Assembly (NCBI GenBank): GCA_022605955.1
Contig: JAKCOZ010000578.1
Coordinates: 57,438 to 121,437 of the forward strand
Source of the DNA: Rallus limicola
Taxonomy: Eukaryota > Chordata > Aves > Gruiformes > Rallidae
DNA length: 64,000 nucleotides
Direction: 5' to 3'
Made by a program: the position numbers and the translations under genes. Within the stretch, counting starts at the first letter, position 1; every line of letters begins with the position of its first letter. Below, in pieces: positions 37,464-49,999 of the stretch. The notes beneath the pieces are model-generated. The model worked only from the letters and a program-made list of their open reading frames with translations, searched no databases and was not told the origin of the DNA.

Positions 37464-38746
37464 TACAGCCTTTTCCTTTGCCTGGAAAGAAGGAACATAC
37501 CTGCTACCTCCTACAGTGCTTTTCTCGGCCCTAGCAGACTGCAGTTCAAAACATGCTAAACGTCCAGCAATAACTCCCAAAGTAAAGAAGCTAGGACTGA
37601 AAGGCATAGCTTGTCTGAAACCTCCTAACAGGACACACAAGCAGACCCTGTCACTTTGGCTCTCAGCCTTTTCCTTTGCCTGGAAAGAGGGAACATGCCT
37701 GGAACCTCCTACGGTGCTTTTCTCGGCCCTAGCAGACTGCAGTTCAAAACATGCTAAACGTCCAGCAATAACTCCCAAAGTAAAGAAGCTAGGACTGAAA
37801 GGCATAGCTTGTCTGAAACCTCCTAACAGGACACACAAGCAGACCCTGTCACTTTGGCTCTCAGCCTTTTCCTTTGCCTGGAAAGAAGGAACATACCTGC
37901 TACCTCCTACAGTGCTTTTCTCGGCCCTAGCAGACTGCAGTTCAAAACATGCTAAACGTCCAGCAATAACTCCCAAAGTAAAGAAGCTAGGACTGAAAGG
38001 CATAGCTTGTCTGAAACCTCCTAACAGGACACACAAGCAGACCCTGTCACTTTGGCTCTCAGCCTTTTCCTTTGCCTGGAAAGAGGGAACATGCCTGGAA
38101 CCTCCTACGGTGCTTTTCTCGGCCCTAGCAGACTGCAGTTCAAAACATGCTAAACGTCCAGCAATAACTCCCAAAGTAAAGAAGCTAGGCATGAAAGGCA
38201 TAGCTTGTCTGAAACCTCCTAACAGGACACACAAGCAGACCCTGTCACTTTGGCTCTCAGCCTTTTCCTTTGCCTGGAAAGAGGGAACATGCCTGGAACC
38301 TCCTACGGTGCTTTTCTCGGCCCTAGCAGACTGCAGTTCAAAACATGCTAAACGTCCAGCAATAACTCCCAAAGTAAAGAAGCTAGGACTGAAAGGCATA
38401 GCTTGTCTGAAACCTCCTAACAGGACACACAAGCAGACCCTGTCACTTTGGCTCTCAGCCTTTTCCTTTGCCTGGAAAGAGGGAACATGCCTGGAACATC
38501 CTACGGTGCTTTTCTCGGCCCTAGCAGACTGCAGTTCAAAACATGCTAAACGTCCAGCAATAACTCCCAAAGTAAAGAAGCTAGGACTGAAAGGCATAGC
38601 TTGTCTGAAACCTCCTAACAGGACACACAAGCAGACCCTGTCACTTTGGCTCTCAGCCTTTTCCTTTGCCTGGAAAGAAGGAACATACCTGCTACCTCCT
38701 ACAGTGCTTTTCTCGGCCCTAGCAGACTGCAGTTCAAAACATGCTA
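37464..38746 (-). repeat. 8-monomer duplication, copy 2 (shared part)
   Basis: Repeats the monomer order of 35881 onward, starting from the same TTTGGCTACAGCC variant. Copy 2 then continues into other monomers instead of repeating again. It overlaps the start of the 4,554-bp duplication, so the two events are nested. Confidence 0.8.
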
Positions 38747-41700
38747 AACGTCCAGCAATAACTCCCAAAGTAAAGAAGCTAGGACTGAAAGGCATAGCTT
38801 GTCTGAAACCTCCTAACAGGACACACAAGCAGACCCTGTCACTTTGGCTCTCAGCCTTTTCCTTTGCCTGGAAAGAGGGAACATGCCTGGAACCTCCTAC
38901 GGTGCTTTTCTCGGCCCTAGCAGACTGCAGTTCAAAACATGCTAAACGTCCAGCAATAACTCCCAAAGTAAAGAAGCTAGGACTGAAAGGCATAGCTTGT
39001 CTGAAACCTCCTAACAGGACACACAAGCAGACCCTGTCACTTTGGCTCTCAGCCTTTTCCTTTGCCTGGAAAGAGGGAACATGCCTGGAACCTCCTACGG
39101 TGCTTTTCTCGGCCCTAGCAGACTGCAGTTCAAAACATGCTAAACATCCAGCAATAACTCCCAAAGTAAAGAAGCTAGGTATGAAAGGCATAGCTTGTCT
39201 GAAACCTCCTAACAGGACACACAAGCAGACCCTGTCATTTTGGCTCTCAGCCTTTTCCTTTGCCTGGAAAGAAGGAACATACCTGCTACCTCCTACAGTG
39301 CTTTTCTCGGCCCTAGCAGACTGCAGTTCAAAACATGCTAAACGTCCAGCAATAACTCCCAAAGTAAAGAAGCTAGGCATGAAAGGCATAGCTTGTCTGA
39401 AACCTCCTAACAGGACACACAAGCAGACCCTGTCACTTTGGCTCTCAGCCTTTTCCTTTGCCTGGAAAGAGGGAACATGCCTGGAAGCTCTTACGGTGCT
39501 TTTCTCGGCCCTAGCAGACTGCAGTTCAAAACATGCTAAACGTCCAGAAATAACTCCCAAAGTAAAGAAGCTAGGCATGAAAGGCATAGCTTGTCTGAAA
39601 CCTCCTAACAGGACACACAAGCAGACCCTGTCACTTTGGCTCTCAGCCTTTTCCTTTGCCTGGAAAGAGGGAACATGCCTGGAACCTCCTACGGTGCTTT
39701 TCTCGGCCCTAGCAGACTGCAGTTCAAAACATGCTAAACGTCCAGCAATAACTCCCAAAGTAAAGAAGCTAGGCATGAAAGGCATAGCTTGTCTGAAACT
39801 TCCTAACAGGACACACAAGCAGACCCTGTCACTTTGGCTCTCAGCCTTTTCCTTTGCCTGGAAAGAGGGAACATGCCTGGAACCTCCTACGGTGCTTTTC
39901 TCGGCCCTAGCAGACTGCAGTTCAAAACTTGCTAAACGTCCAGCAATAACTCCCAAAGTAAAGAAGCTAGGACTGAAAGGCATAGCTTGTCTGAAACCTC
40001 CTAACAGGACACACAAGCAGACCCTGTCACTTTGGCTCTCAGCCTTTTCCTTTGCCTGGAAAGAGGGAACATGCCTGGAACCTCCTACAGTGCTTTTCTC
40101 GGCCCTAGCAGACTGCAGTTCAAAACATGCTAAACGTCCAGCAATAACTCCCAAAGTAAAGAAGCTAGGACTGAAAGGCATAGCTTGTCTGAAACCTCCT
40201 AACAGGACACACAAGCAGACCCTGTCACTTTGGCTCTCAGCCTTTTCCTTTGCCTGGAAAGAGGGAACATGCCTGGAACCTCCTACGGTGCTTTTCTCGG
40301 CCCTAGCAGACTGCAGTTCAAAACATGCTAAACGTCCAGCAATAACTCCCAAAGTAAAGATGCTAGGCATGAAAGGCATAGCTTGTCTGAAACCTCCTAA
40401 CAGGACACACAAGCAGACCCTGTCACTTTGGCTCTCAGCCTTTTCCTTTGCATGGAAAGAGGGAACATGCCTGGAACCTCCTACGGTGCTTTTCTCGGCC
40501 CTAGCAGACTGCAGTTCAAAACATGCTAAACGTCCAGCAATAACTCCCAAAGTAAAGAAGCTAGGACTGAAAGGCATAGCTTGTCTGAAACCTCCTAACA
40601 GGACACACAAGCAGACCCTGTCACTTTGGCTCTCAGCCTTTTCCTTTGCCTGGAAAGAAGGAACATACCTGCTACCTCCTACAGTGCTTTTCTCGGCCCT
40701 AGCAGACTGCAGTTCAAAACATGCTAAACGTCCAGCAATAACTCCCAAAGTAAAGAAGCTAGGACTGAAAGGCATAGCTTGTCTGAAACCTCCTAACAGG
40801 ACACACAAGCAGACCCTGTCACTTTGGCTCTCAGCCTTTTCCTTTGCCTGGAAAGAGGGAACATGCCTGGAACCTCCTACGGTGCTTTTCTCGGCCCTAG
40901 CAGACTGCAGTTCAAAACATGCTAAACGTCCAGCAATAACTCCCAAAGTAAAGAAGCTAGGACTGAAAGGCATAGCTTGTCTGAAACCTCCTAACAGGAC
41001 ACACAAGCAGACCCTGTCACTTTGGCTCTCAGCCTTTTCCTTTGCCTGGAAAGAGGGAACATGCCTGGAAGCTCCTACGGTGCTTTTCTCGGCCCTAGCA
41101 GACTGCAGTTCAAAACATGCTAAACGTCCAGCAATAACTCCCAAAGTAAAGAAGCTAGGACGGAAAGGCATAGCTTGTCTGAAACCTCCTAACAGGACAC
41201 CCAAGCAGACCCTGTCACTTTGACTCTCAGCCTTTTCCTTTGCCTGGAAAGAGGGAACATGCCTGGAAGCTCCTACGGTGCTTTTCTCGGCCCTAGCAGA
41301 CTGCAGTTCAAAACATGCTAAACGTCCAGCAATAACTCCCAAAGTAAAGAAGCTAGGCATGAAAGGCATAGCTTGTCTGAAACCTCCTAACAGGACACAC
41401 AAGCAGACCCTGTCACTTTGGCTCTCAGCCTTTTCCTTTGCCTGGAAAGAGGGAACATGCCTGGAACCTCCTACGGTGTTTTTCTCGGCCCTAGCAGACT
41501 GCAGTTCAAAACATGCTAAACGTCCAGCAATAACTCCCAAAGTAAAGAAGCTAGGCATGAAAGGCATAGCTTGTCTGAAACCTCCTAACAGGACACACAA
41601 GCAGACCCTGTCACTTTGGCTCTCAGCCTTTTCCTTTGCCTGGAAAGAGGGAACATGCCTGGAACCTCCTACGGTGCTTTTCTCGGCCCTAGCAGACTGC

Positions 41701-42549
41701 AGTTCAAAACATGCTAAACGTCCAGCAATAACTCCCAAAGTAAAGAAGCTAGGACTGAAAGGCATAGCTTGTCTGAAACCTCCTAACAGGACACACAAGC
41801 AGACCCTGTCACTTTGACTCTCAGCCTTTTCCTTTGCCTGGAAAGAGGGAACATGCCTGGAACCTCCTACGGTGCTTTTCTCGGCCCTAGCAGACTGCAG
41901 TTCAAAACATGCTAAACGTCCAGCAATAACTCCCAAAGTAAAGAAGCTAGGACTGAAAGGCATAGCTTGTCTGAAACCTCCTAACAGGACACACAAGCAG
42001 ACCCTGTCACTTTGGCTCTCAGCCTTTTCCTTTGCCTGGAAAGAGGGAACATGCCTGGAACATCCTACGGTGCTTTTCTCGGCCCTAGCAGACTGCAGTT
42101 CAAAACATGCTAAATGTCCAGCAATAACTCCCAAAGTAAAGAAGCTAGGACTGAAAGGCATAGCTTGTCTGAAACCTCCTAACAGGACACACAAGCAGAC
42201 CCTGTCACTTTGGCTCTCAGCCTTTTCCTTTGCCTGGAAAGAGGGAACATGCCTGGAACCTCCTACGGTGCTTTTCTCGGCCCTAGCAGACTGCAGTTCA
42301 AAACATGCTAAACGTCCAGCAATAACTCCCAAAGTAAAGAAGCTAGGACTGAAAGGCATAGCTTGTCTGAAACCTCCTAACAGGACACACAAGCAGACCC
42401 TGTCACTTTGGCTCTCAGCCTTTTCCTTTGCCTGGAAAGAAGGAACATACCTGCTACCTCCTACAGTGCTTTTCTCGGCCCTAGCAGACTGCAGTTCAAA
42501 ACATGCTAAACGTCCAGCAATAACTCCCAAAGTAAAGAAGCTAGGCATG
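37996..42549 (-). repeat. 23-monomer HOR (4,554 bp), copy A
   Basis: A run of diagnostic monomers recurs at exactly +4,554 bp: GGAAGCTCTTACGG (39483), CCAGAAATAACTCCC (about 39544), GAAACTTCCTAAC (about 39796), AAAGATGCTAGG (about 40356), GGACGGAAAGG with GGACACCCAAG (about 41158), TTTGACTCTC at 41219 and 41813, and GGTGTTTTTCTC (about 41475). Agreement runs from about 37996 to about 42058; the last two to three monomers differ from those closing copy B. Confidence 0.92.
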
Positions 42550-45500
42550 AAAGGCATAGCTTGTCTGAAACCTCCTAACAGGACACACAAGCAGACCCTG
42601 TCACTTTGGCTCTCAGCCTTTTCCTTTGCCTGGAAAGAGGGAACATGCCTGGAACCTCCTACGGTGCTTTTCTCGGCCCTAGCAGACTGCAGTTCAAAAC
42701 ATGCTAAACGTCCAGCAATAACTCCCAAAGTAAAGAAGCTAGGCATGAAAGGCATAGCTTGTCTGAAACCTCCTAACAGGACACACAAGCAGACCCTGTC
42801 ACTTTGGCTCTCAGCCTTTTCCTTTGCCTGGAAAGAGGGAACATGCCTGGAACCTCCTACGGTGCTTTTCTCGGCCCTAGCAGACTGCAGTTCAAAACAT
42901 GCTAAACGTCCAGCAATAACTCCCAAAGTAAAGAAGCTAGGACTGAAAGGCATAGCTTGTCTGAAACCTCCTAACAGGACACACAAGCAGACCCTGTCAC
43001 TTTGGCTCTCAGCCTTTTCCTTTGCCTGGAAAGAGGGAACATGCCTGGAACATCCTACGGTGCTTTTCTCGGCCCTAGCAGACTGCAGTTCAAAACATGC
43101 TAAACGTCCAGCAATAACTCCCAAAGTAAAGAAGCTAGGACTGAAAGGCATAGCTTGTCTGAAACCTCCTAACAGGACACACAAGCAGACCCTGTCACTT
43201 TGGCTCTCAGCCTTTTCCTTTGCCTGGAAAGAAGGAACATACCTGCTACCTCCTACAGTGCTTTTCTCGGCCCTAGCAGACTGCAGTTCAAAACATGCTA
43301 AACGTCCAGCAATAACTCCCAAAGTAAAGAAGCTAGGACTGAAAGGCATAGCTTGTCTGAAACCTCCTAACAGGACACACAAGCAGACCCTGTCACTTTG
43401 GCTCTCAGCCTTTTCCTTTGCCTGGAAAGAGGGAACATGCCTGGAACCTCCTACGGTGCTTTTCTCGGCCCTAGCAGACTGCAGTTCAAAACATGCTAAA
43501 CGTCCAGCAATAACTCCCAAAGTAAAGAAGCTAGGACTGAAAGGCATAGCTTGTCTGAAACCTCCTAACAGGACACACAAGCAGACCCTGTCACTTTGGC
43601 TCTCAGCCTTTTCCTTTGCCTGGAAAGAGGGAACATGCCTGGAACCTCCTACGGTGCTTTTCTCGGCCCTAGCAGACTGCAGTTCAAAACATGCTAAACA
43701 TCCAGCAATAACTCCCAAAGTAAAGAAGCTAGGTATGAAAGGCATAGCTTGTCTGAAACCTCCTAACAGGACACACAAGCAGACCCTGTCATTTTGGCTC
43801 TCAGCCTTTTCCTTTGCCTGGAAAGAAGGAACATACCTGCTACCTCCTACAGTGCTTTTCTCGGCCCTAGCAGACTGCAGTTCAAAACATGCTAAACGTC
43901 CAGCAATAACTCCCAAAGTAAAGAAGCTAGGCATGAAAGGCATAGCTTGTCTGAAACCTCCTAACAGGACACACAAGCAGACCCTGTCACTTTGGCTCTC
44001 AGCCTTTTCCTTTGCCTGGAAAGAGGGAACATGCCTGGAAGCTCTTACGGTGCTTTTCTCGGCCCTAGCAGACTGCAGTTCAAAACATGCTAAACGTCCA
44101 GAAATAACTCCCAAAGTAAAGAAGCTAGGCATGAAAGGCATAGCTTGTCTGAAACCTCCTAACAGGACACACAAGCAGACCCTGTCACTTTGGCTCTCAG
44201 CCTTTTCCTTTGCCTGGAAAGAGGGAACATGCCTGGAACCTCCTACGGTGCTTTTCTCGGCCCTAGCAGACTGCAGTTCAAAACATGCTAAACGTCCAGC
44301 AATAACTCCCAAAGTAAAGAAGCTAGGCATGAAAGGCATAGCTTGTCTGAAACTTCCTAACAGGACACACAAGCAGACCCTGTCACTTTGGCTCTCAGCC
44401 TTTTCCTTTGCCTGGAAAGAGGGAACATGCCTGGAACCTCCTACGGTGCTTTTCTCGGCCCTAGCAGACTGCAGTTCAAAACTTGCTAAACGTCCAGCAA
44501 TAACTCCCAAAGTAAAGAAGCTAGGACTGAAAGGCATAGCTTGTCTGAAACCTCCTAACAGGACACACAAGCAGACCCTGTCACTTTGGCTCTCAGCCTT
44601 TTCCTTTGCCTGGAAAGAGGGAACATGCCTGGAACCTCCTACAGTGCTTTTCTCGGCCCTAGCAGACTGCAGTTCAAAACATGCTAAACGTCCAGCAATA
44701 ACTCCCAAAGTAAAGAAGCTAGGACTGAAAGGCATAGCTTGTCTGAAACCTCCTAACAGGACACACAAGCAGACCCTGTCACTTTGGCTCTCAGCCTTTT
44801 CCTTTGCCTGGAAAGAGGGAACATGCCTGGAACCTCCTACGGTGCTTTTCTCGGCCCTAGCAGACTGCAGTTCAAAACATGCTAAACGTCCAGCAATAAC
44901 TCCCAAAGTAAAGATGCTAGGCATGAAAGGCATAGCTTGTCTGAAACCTCCTAACAGGACACACAAGCAGACCCTGTCACTTTGGCTCTCAGCCTTTTCC
45001 TTTGCATGGAAAGAGGGAACATGCCTGGAACCTCCTACGGTGCTTTTCTCGGCCCTAGCAGACTGCAGTTCAAAACATGCTAAACGTCCAGCAATAACTC
45101 CCAAAGTAAAGAAGCTAGGACTGAAAGGCATAGCTTGTCTGAAACCTCCTAACAGGACACACAAGCAGACCCTGTCACTTTGGCTCTCAGCCTTTTCCTT
45201 TGCCTGGAAAGAAGGAACATACCTGCTACCTCCTACAGTGCTTTTCTCGGCCCTAGCAGACTGCAGTTCAAAACATGCTAAACGTCCAGCAATAACTCCC
45301 AAAATAAAGAAGCTAGGACTGAAAGGCATAGCTTGTCTGAAACCTCCTAACAGGACACACAAGCAGACCCTGTCACTTTGGCTCTCAGCCTTTTCCTTTG
45401 CCTGGAAAGAGGGAACATGCCTGGAACCTCCTACGGTGCTTTTCTCGGCCCTAGCAGACTGCAGTTCAAAACATGCTAAACGTCCAGCAATAACTCCCAA

Positions 45501-47103
45501 AGTAAAGAAGCTAGGACTGAAAGGCATAGCTTGTCTGAAACCTCCTAACAGGACACACAAGCAGACCCTGTCACTTTGGCTCTCAGCCTTTTCCTTTGCC
45601 TGGAAAGAGGGAACATGCCTGGAAGCTCCTACGGTGCTTTTCTCGGCCCTAGCAGACTGCAGTTCAAAACATGCTAAACGTCCAGCAATAACTCCCAAAG
45701 TAAAGAAGCTAGGACGGAAAGGCATAGCTTGTCTGAAACCTCCTAACAGGACACCCAAGCAGACCCTGTCACTTTGACTCTCAGCCTTTTCCTTTGCCTG
45801 GAAAGAGGGAACATGCCTGGAAGCTCCTACGGTGCTTTTCTCGGCCCTAGCAGACTGCAGTTCAAAACATGCTAAACGTCCAGCAATAACTCCCAAAGTA
45901 AAGAAGCTAGGCATGAAAGGCATAGCTTGTCTGAAACCTCCTAACAGGACACACAAGCAGACCCTGTCACTTTGGCTCTCAGCCTTTTCCTTTGCCTGGA
46001 AAGAGGGAACATGCCTGGAACCTCCTACGGTGTTTTTCTCGGCCCTAGCAGACTGCAGTTCAAAACATGCTAAACGTCCAGCAATAACTCCCAAAGTAAA
46101 GAAGCTAGGCATGAAAGGCATAGCTTGTCTGAAACCTCCTAACAGGACACACAAGCAGACCCTGTCACTTTGGCTCTCAGCCTTTTCCTTTGCCTGGAAA
46201 GAGGGAACATGCCTGGAACCTCCTACGGTGCTTTTCTCGGCCCTAGCAGACTGCAGTTCAAAACATGCTAAACGTCCAGCAATAACTCCCAAAGTAAAGA
46301 AGCTAGGACTGAAAGGCATAGCTTGTCTGAAACCTCCTAACAGGACACACAAGCAGACCCTGTCACTTTGACTCTCAGCCTTTTCCTTTGCCTGGAAAGA
46401 GGGAACATGCCTGGAACCTCCTACGGTGCTTTTCTCGGCCCTAGCAGACTGCAGTTCAAAACATGCTAAACGTCCAGCAATAACTCCCAAAGTAAAGAAG
46501 CTAGGACTGAAAGGCATAGCTTGTCTGAAACCTCCTAACAGGACACACAAGCAGACCCTGTCACTTTGGCTCTCAGCCTTTTCCTTTGCCTGGAAAGAGG
46601 GAACATGCCTGGAAGCTCCTACGGTGCTTTTCTCGGCCCTAGCAGACTGCAGTTCAAAACTTGCTAAACGTCCAGCAATAACTCCCAAAGTAAAGAAGCT
46701 AGGACTGAAAGGCATAGCTTGTCTGAAACCTCCTAACAGGACACACAAGCAGACCCTGTCACTTTGGCTCTCAGCCTTTTCCTTTGCATGGAAAGAGGGA
46801 ACATGCCTGGAACCTCCTACGGTGCTTTTCTCGGCCCTAGCAGACTGCAGTTCAAAACATGCTAAACGTCCAGCAATAACTCCCAAAGTAAAGAAGCTAG
46901 GCATGAAAGGCATAGCTTGTCTGAAACCTCCTAACAGGACACACAAGCAGACCCTGTCACTTTGGCTCTCAGCCTTTTCCTTTGCCTGGAAAGAGGGAAC
47001 ATGCCTGGAACCTCTTACGGTGCTTTTCTCGGCCCTAGCAGACTGCAGTTCAAAACATGCTAAACGTCCAGCAATAACTCCCAAAGTAAAGAAGCTAGGC
47101 ATG
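42550..47103 (-). repeat. 23-monomer HOR (4,554 bp), copy B
   Basis: Repeats copy A at a fixed offset of 4,554 bp with the same diagnostic variants, including TTTGACTCTC at 45773 and 46367. One private change I noticed is CCCAAAATAAAG (A at 45304) where copy A has CCCAAAGTAAAG. Near-identity over about 4.06 kb indicates a recent duplication, or an assembly duplication. Confidence 0.9.
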
Positions 47104-49172
47104 AAAGGCATAGCTTGTCTGAAACCTCCTAACAGGACACACAAGCAGACCCTGTCACTTTGGCTCTCAGCCTTTTCCTTTGCCTGGAAAGAGGGAACAT
47201 GCCTGGAAGCTCCTACGGTGCTTTTCTCGGCCCTAGCAGACTGCAGTTCAAAACATGCTAAACGTCCAGCAATAACTCCCAAAGTAAAGAAGCTAGGCAT
47301 GAAAGGCATAGCTTGTCTGAAACCTCCTAACAGGACACACAAGCAGACCCTGTCACTTTGGCTCTCAGCCTTTTCCTTTGCCTGGAAAGAGGGAACATGC
47401 CTGGAAGCTCCTACGGTGCTTTTCTCGGCCCTAGCAGACTGCAGTTCAAAACATGCTAAACGTCCAGCAATAACTCCCAAAGTAAAGAAGCTAGGCATGA
47501 AAGGCATAGCTTGTCTGAAACCTCCTAACAGGACACACAAGCAGACCCTGTCACTTTGGCTCTCAGCCTTTTCCTTTGCCTGGAAAGAGGGAACATGCCT
47601 GGAACCTCCTACGGTGCTTTTCTCGGCCCTAGCAGACTGCAGTTCAAAACATGCTAAACGTCCAGCAATAACTCCCAAAGTAAAGAAGCTAGGCATGAAA
47701 GGCATAGCTTGTCTGAAACCTCCTAACAGGACACACAAGCAGACCCTGTCACTTTGGCTCTCAGCCTTTTCCTTTGCCTGGAAAGAAGGAACATACCTGC
47801 TACCTATAAAAGTGCGTTTCTCGGCCCTAGCAGACTGCAGTTCAAAACATGCTAAACGTCCAGCAATAACTGCTAAAGTAAAGAAGCTAGGCATGAAAGG
47901 CATAGCTTGTCTGAAACCTCCTAACAGGACACACAAGCAGACCCTGTCACTTTGGCTCTCAGCCTTTTCCTTTGCCTGGAAAGAGGGAACATGCCTGGAA
48001 CCTCCTACGGTGCTTTTCTCGGCCCTAGCAGACTGCAGTTCAAAACATGCTAAACGTCCAGCAATAACTCCCAAAGTAAAGAAGCTAGGACTGAAAGGCA
48101 TAGCTTGTCTGAAACCTCCTAACAGGACACACAAGCAGACCCTGTCACTTTGGCTCTCAGCCTTTTCCTTTGCCTGGAAAGAGGGAACATGCCTGGAACC
48201 TCCTACGGTGCTTTTCTCGGCCCTAGCAGACTGCAGTTCAAAACTTGCTAAACGTCCAGCAATAACTCCCAAAGTAAAGAAGCTAGGACTGAAAGGCATA
48301 GCTTGTCTGAAACCTCCTAACAGGACACACAAGCAGACCCTGTCACTTTGGCTCTCAGCCTTTTCCTTTGCCTGGAAAGAGGGAACATGCCTGGAACCTC
48401 CTACGGTGCTTTTCTCGGCCCTAGCAGACTGCAGTTCAAAACATGCTAAACGTCCAGCAATAACTCCCAAAGTAAAGAAGCTAGGACTGAAAGGCATAGC
48501 TTGTCTGAAACGTCCTAACAGGACATACAAGCAGACCCTGTCACTTTGGCTCTCAGCCTTTTCCTTTGCCTGGAAAGAGGGAACATGCCTGGAACCTCCT
48601 ACGGTGCTTTTCTCGGCCCTAGCAGACTGCAGTTCAAAACATGCTAAACGTCCAGCAATAACTCCCAAAGTAAAGAAGCTAGGCATGAAAGGCATAGCTT
48701 GTCTGAAACCTCCTAACAGGACACACAAGCAGACCCTGTCACTTTGGCTCTCAGCCTTTTCCTTTGCCTGGAAAGAGGGAACATGCCTGGAACCTCCTAC
48801 GGTGCTTTTCTCGGCCCTAGCAGACTGCAGTTCAAAACATGCTAAACGTCCAGCAATAACTCCCAAAGTAAAGAAGCTAGGCATGAAAGGCATAGCTTGT
48901 CTGAAACCTCCTAACAGGACACACAAGCAGACCCTGTCACTTTGGCTCTCAGCCTTTTCCTTTGCATGGAAAGAGGGAACATGCCTGGAACCTCCTACGG
49001 TGCTTTTCTCGGCCCTAGCAGACTGCAGTTCAAAACATGCTAAACGTCCAGCAATAACTCCCAAAGTAAAGAAGCTAGGCATGAAAGGCATAGCTTGTCT
49101 GAAACCTCCTAACAGGACACACAAGCAGACCCTGTCACTTTGGCTCTCAGCCTTTTCCTTTGCCTGGAAAGA
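47104..49172 (-). repeat. Satellite stretch between copy B and the indel-rich zone
   Basis: About 10.4 monomers with no indels. It includes a CTATAAAAGTGCG monomer followed by the GCTAAAGTAAAG variant (47804-47882), a CTTGCTAAACG monomer and one with GAAACGTCCTAAC plus GGACATACAAG (about 48508). The same order recurs near 61.9-63.1 kb. Confidence 0.88.
47804..47812 (+). promoter_or_regulatory. TATA-box-like variant CTATAAAAG (candidate only)
   Basis: One monomer subtype replaces CTCCTACGGTGC with CTATAAAAGTGC, which matches the core TATA-box pattern TATAAAAG. The same string occurs at 61892-61900 and 63279-63287, and on the opposite strand at 5065-5073, 7441-7449 and 10015-10023. Nothing else suggests a promoter, so chance is likely; it is recorded because the variant recurs on both sides of the inversion. 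Confidence 0.25.
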
Positions 49173-49999
49173 GGGGAACATGCCTGGAACCTCATACGGT
49201 GCTTTTCTCGGCCCTAGCAGACTGCAGTTCAAAACATGCTAAACGTCCAGCAATAACTCCCAAAGTAAAGAAGCTAGGCATGAAAGGCATAGCTTGTCTG
49301 AAACCTCCTAACAGGACACACAAGCAGACCCTGTCACTTTGGCTCTCAGCCTTTTCCTTTGCCTGGAAAGAGGGAACATGCCTGGAACCTCCTACGGTGC
49401 TTTTCTCAGCCCTAGCAGACTGCAGTTCAAAACATGCTAAACGTCCAGCAATAACTCCCAAAGTAAAGAAGCTAGGACTGAAAGGCATAGCTTTGTCTGA
49501 AACCTCCTAACAGGACACACAAGCAGACCCTGTCACTTTGGCTCTCAGCCTTTTCCTTTGCCTGGAAAGAGGGAACATGCCTGGAACCTCCTACGGTGCT
49601 TTTCTCGGCCCTAGCAGACTGCAGTTCAAAACATGCTAAACGTCCAGCAATAACTCCCAAAGTAAAGAAGCTAGGACTGAAAGGCATAGCTTGTCTGAAA
49701 CCTCCTAACAGGACACACAAGCAGACCCTGTCACTTTGGCTCTCAGCCTTTTCCTTTGCCTGGAAAGAGGGAACATGCCTGGAACCTCATACGGTGCTTT
49801 TCTCGGCCCTAGCAGACTGCAGTTCAAAACATGCTAAACGTCCAGCAATAACTCCCAAAGTAAAGAAGCTAGGCATGAAAGGCATAGCTTGTCTGAAACC
49901 TCCTAACAGGACACACAAGCAGACCCTGTCACTTTGGCTCTCAGCCTTTTCCTTTGCATGGAAAGAAGGAACATACCTGCTACCTTCCTACAGTGCTTT

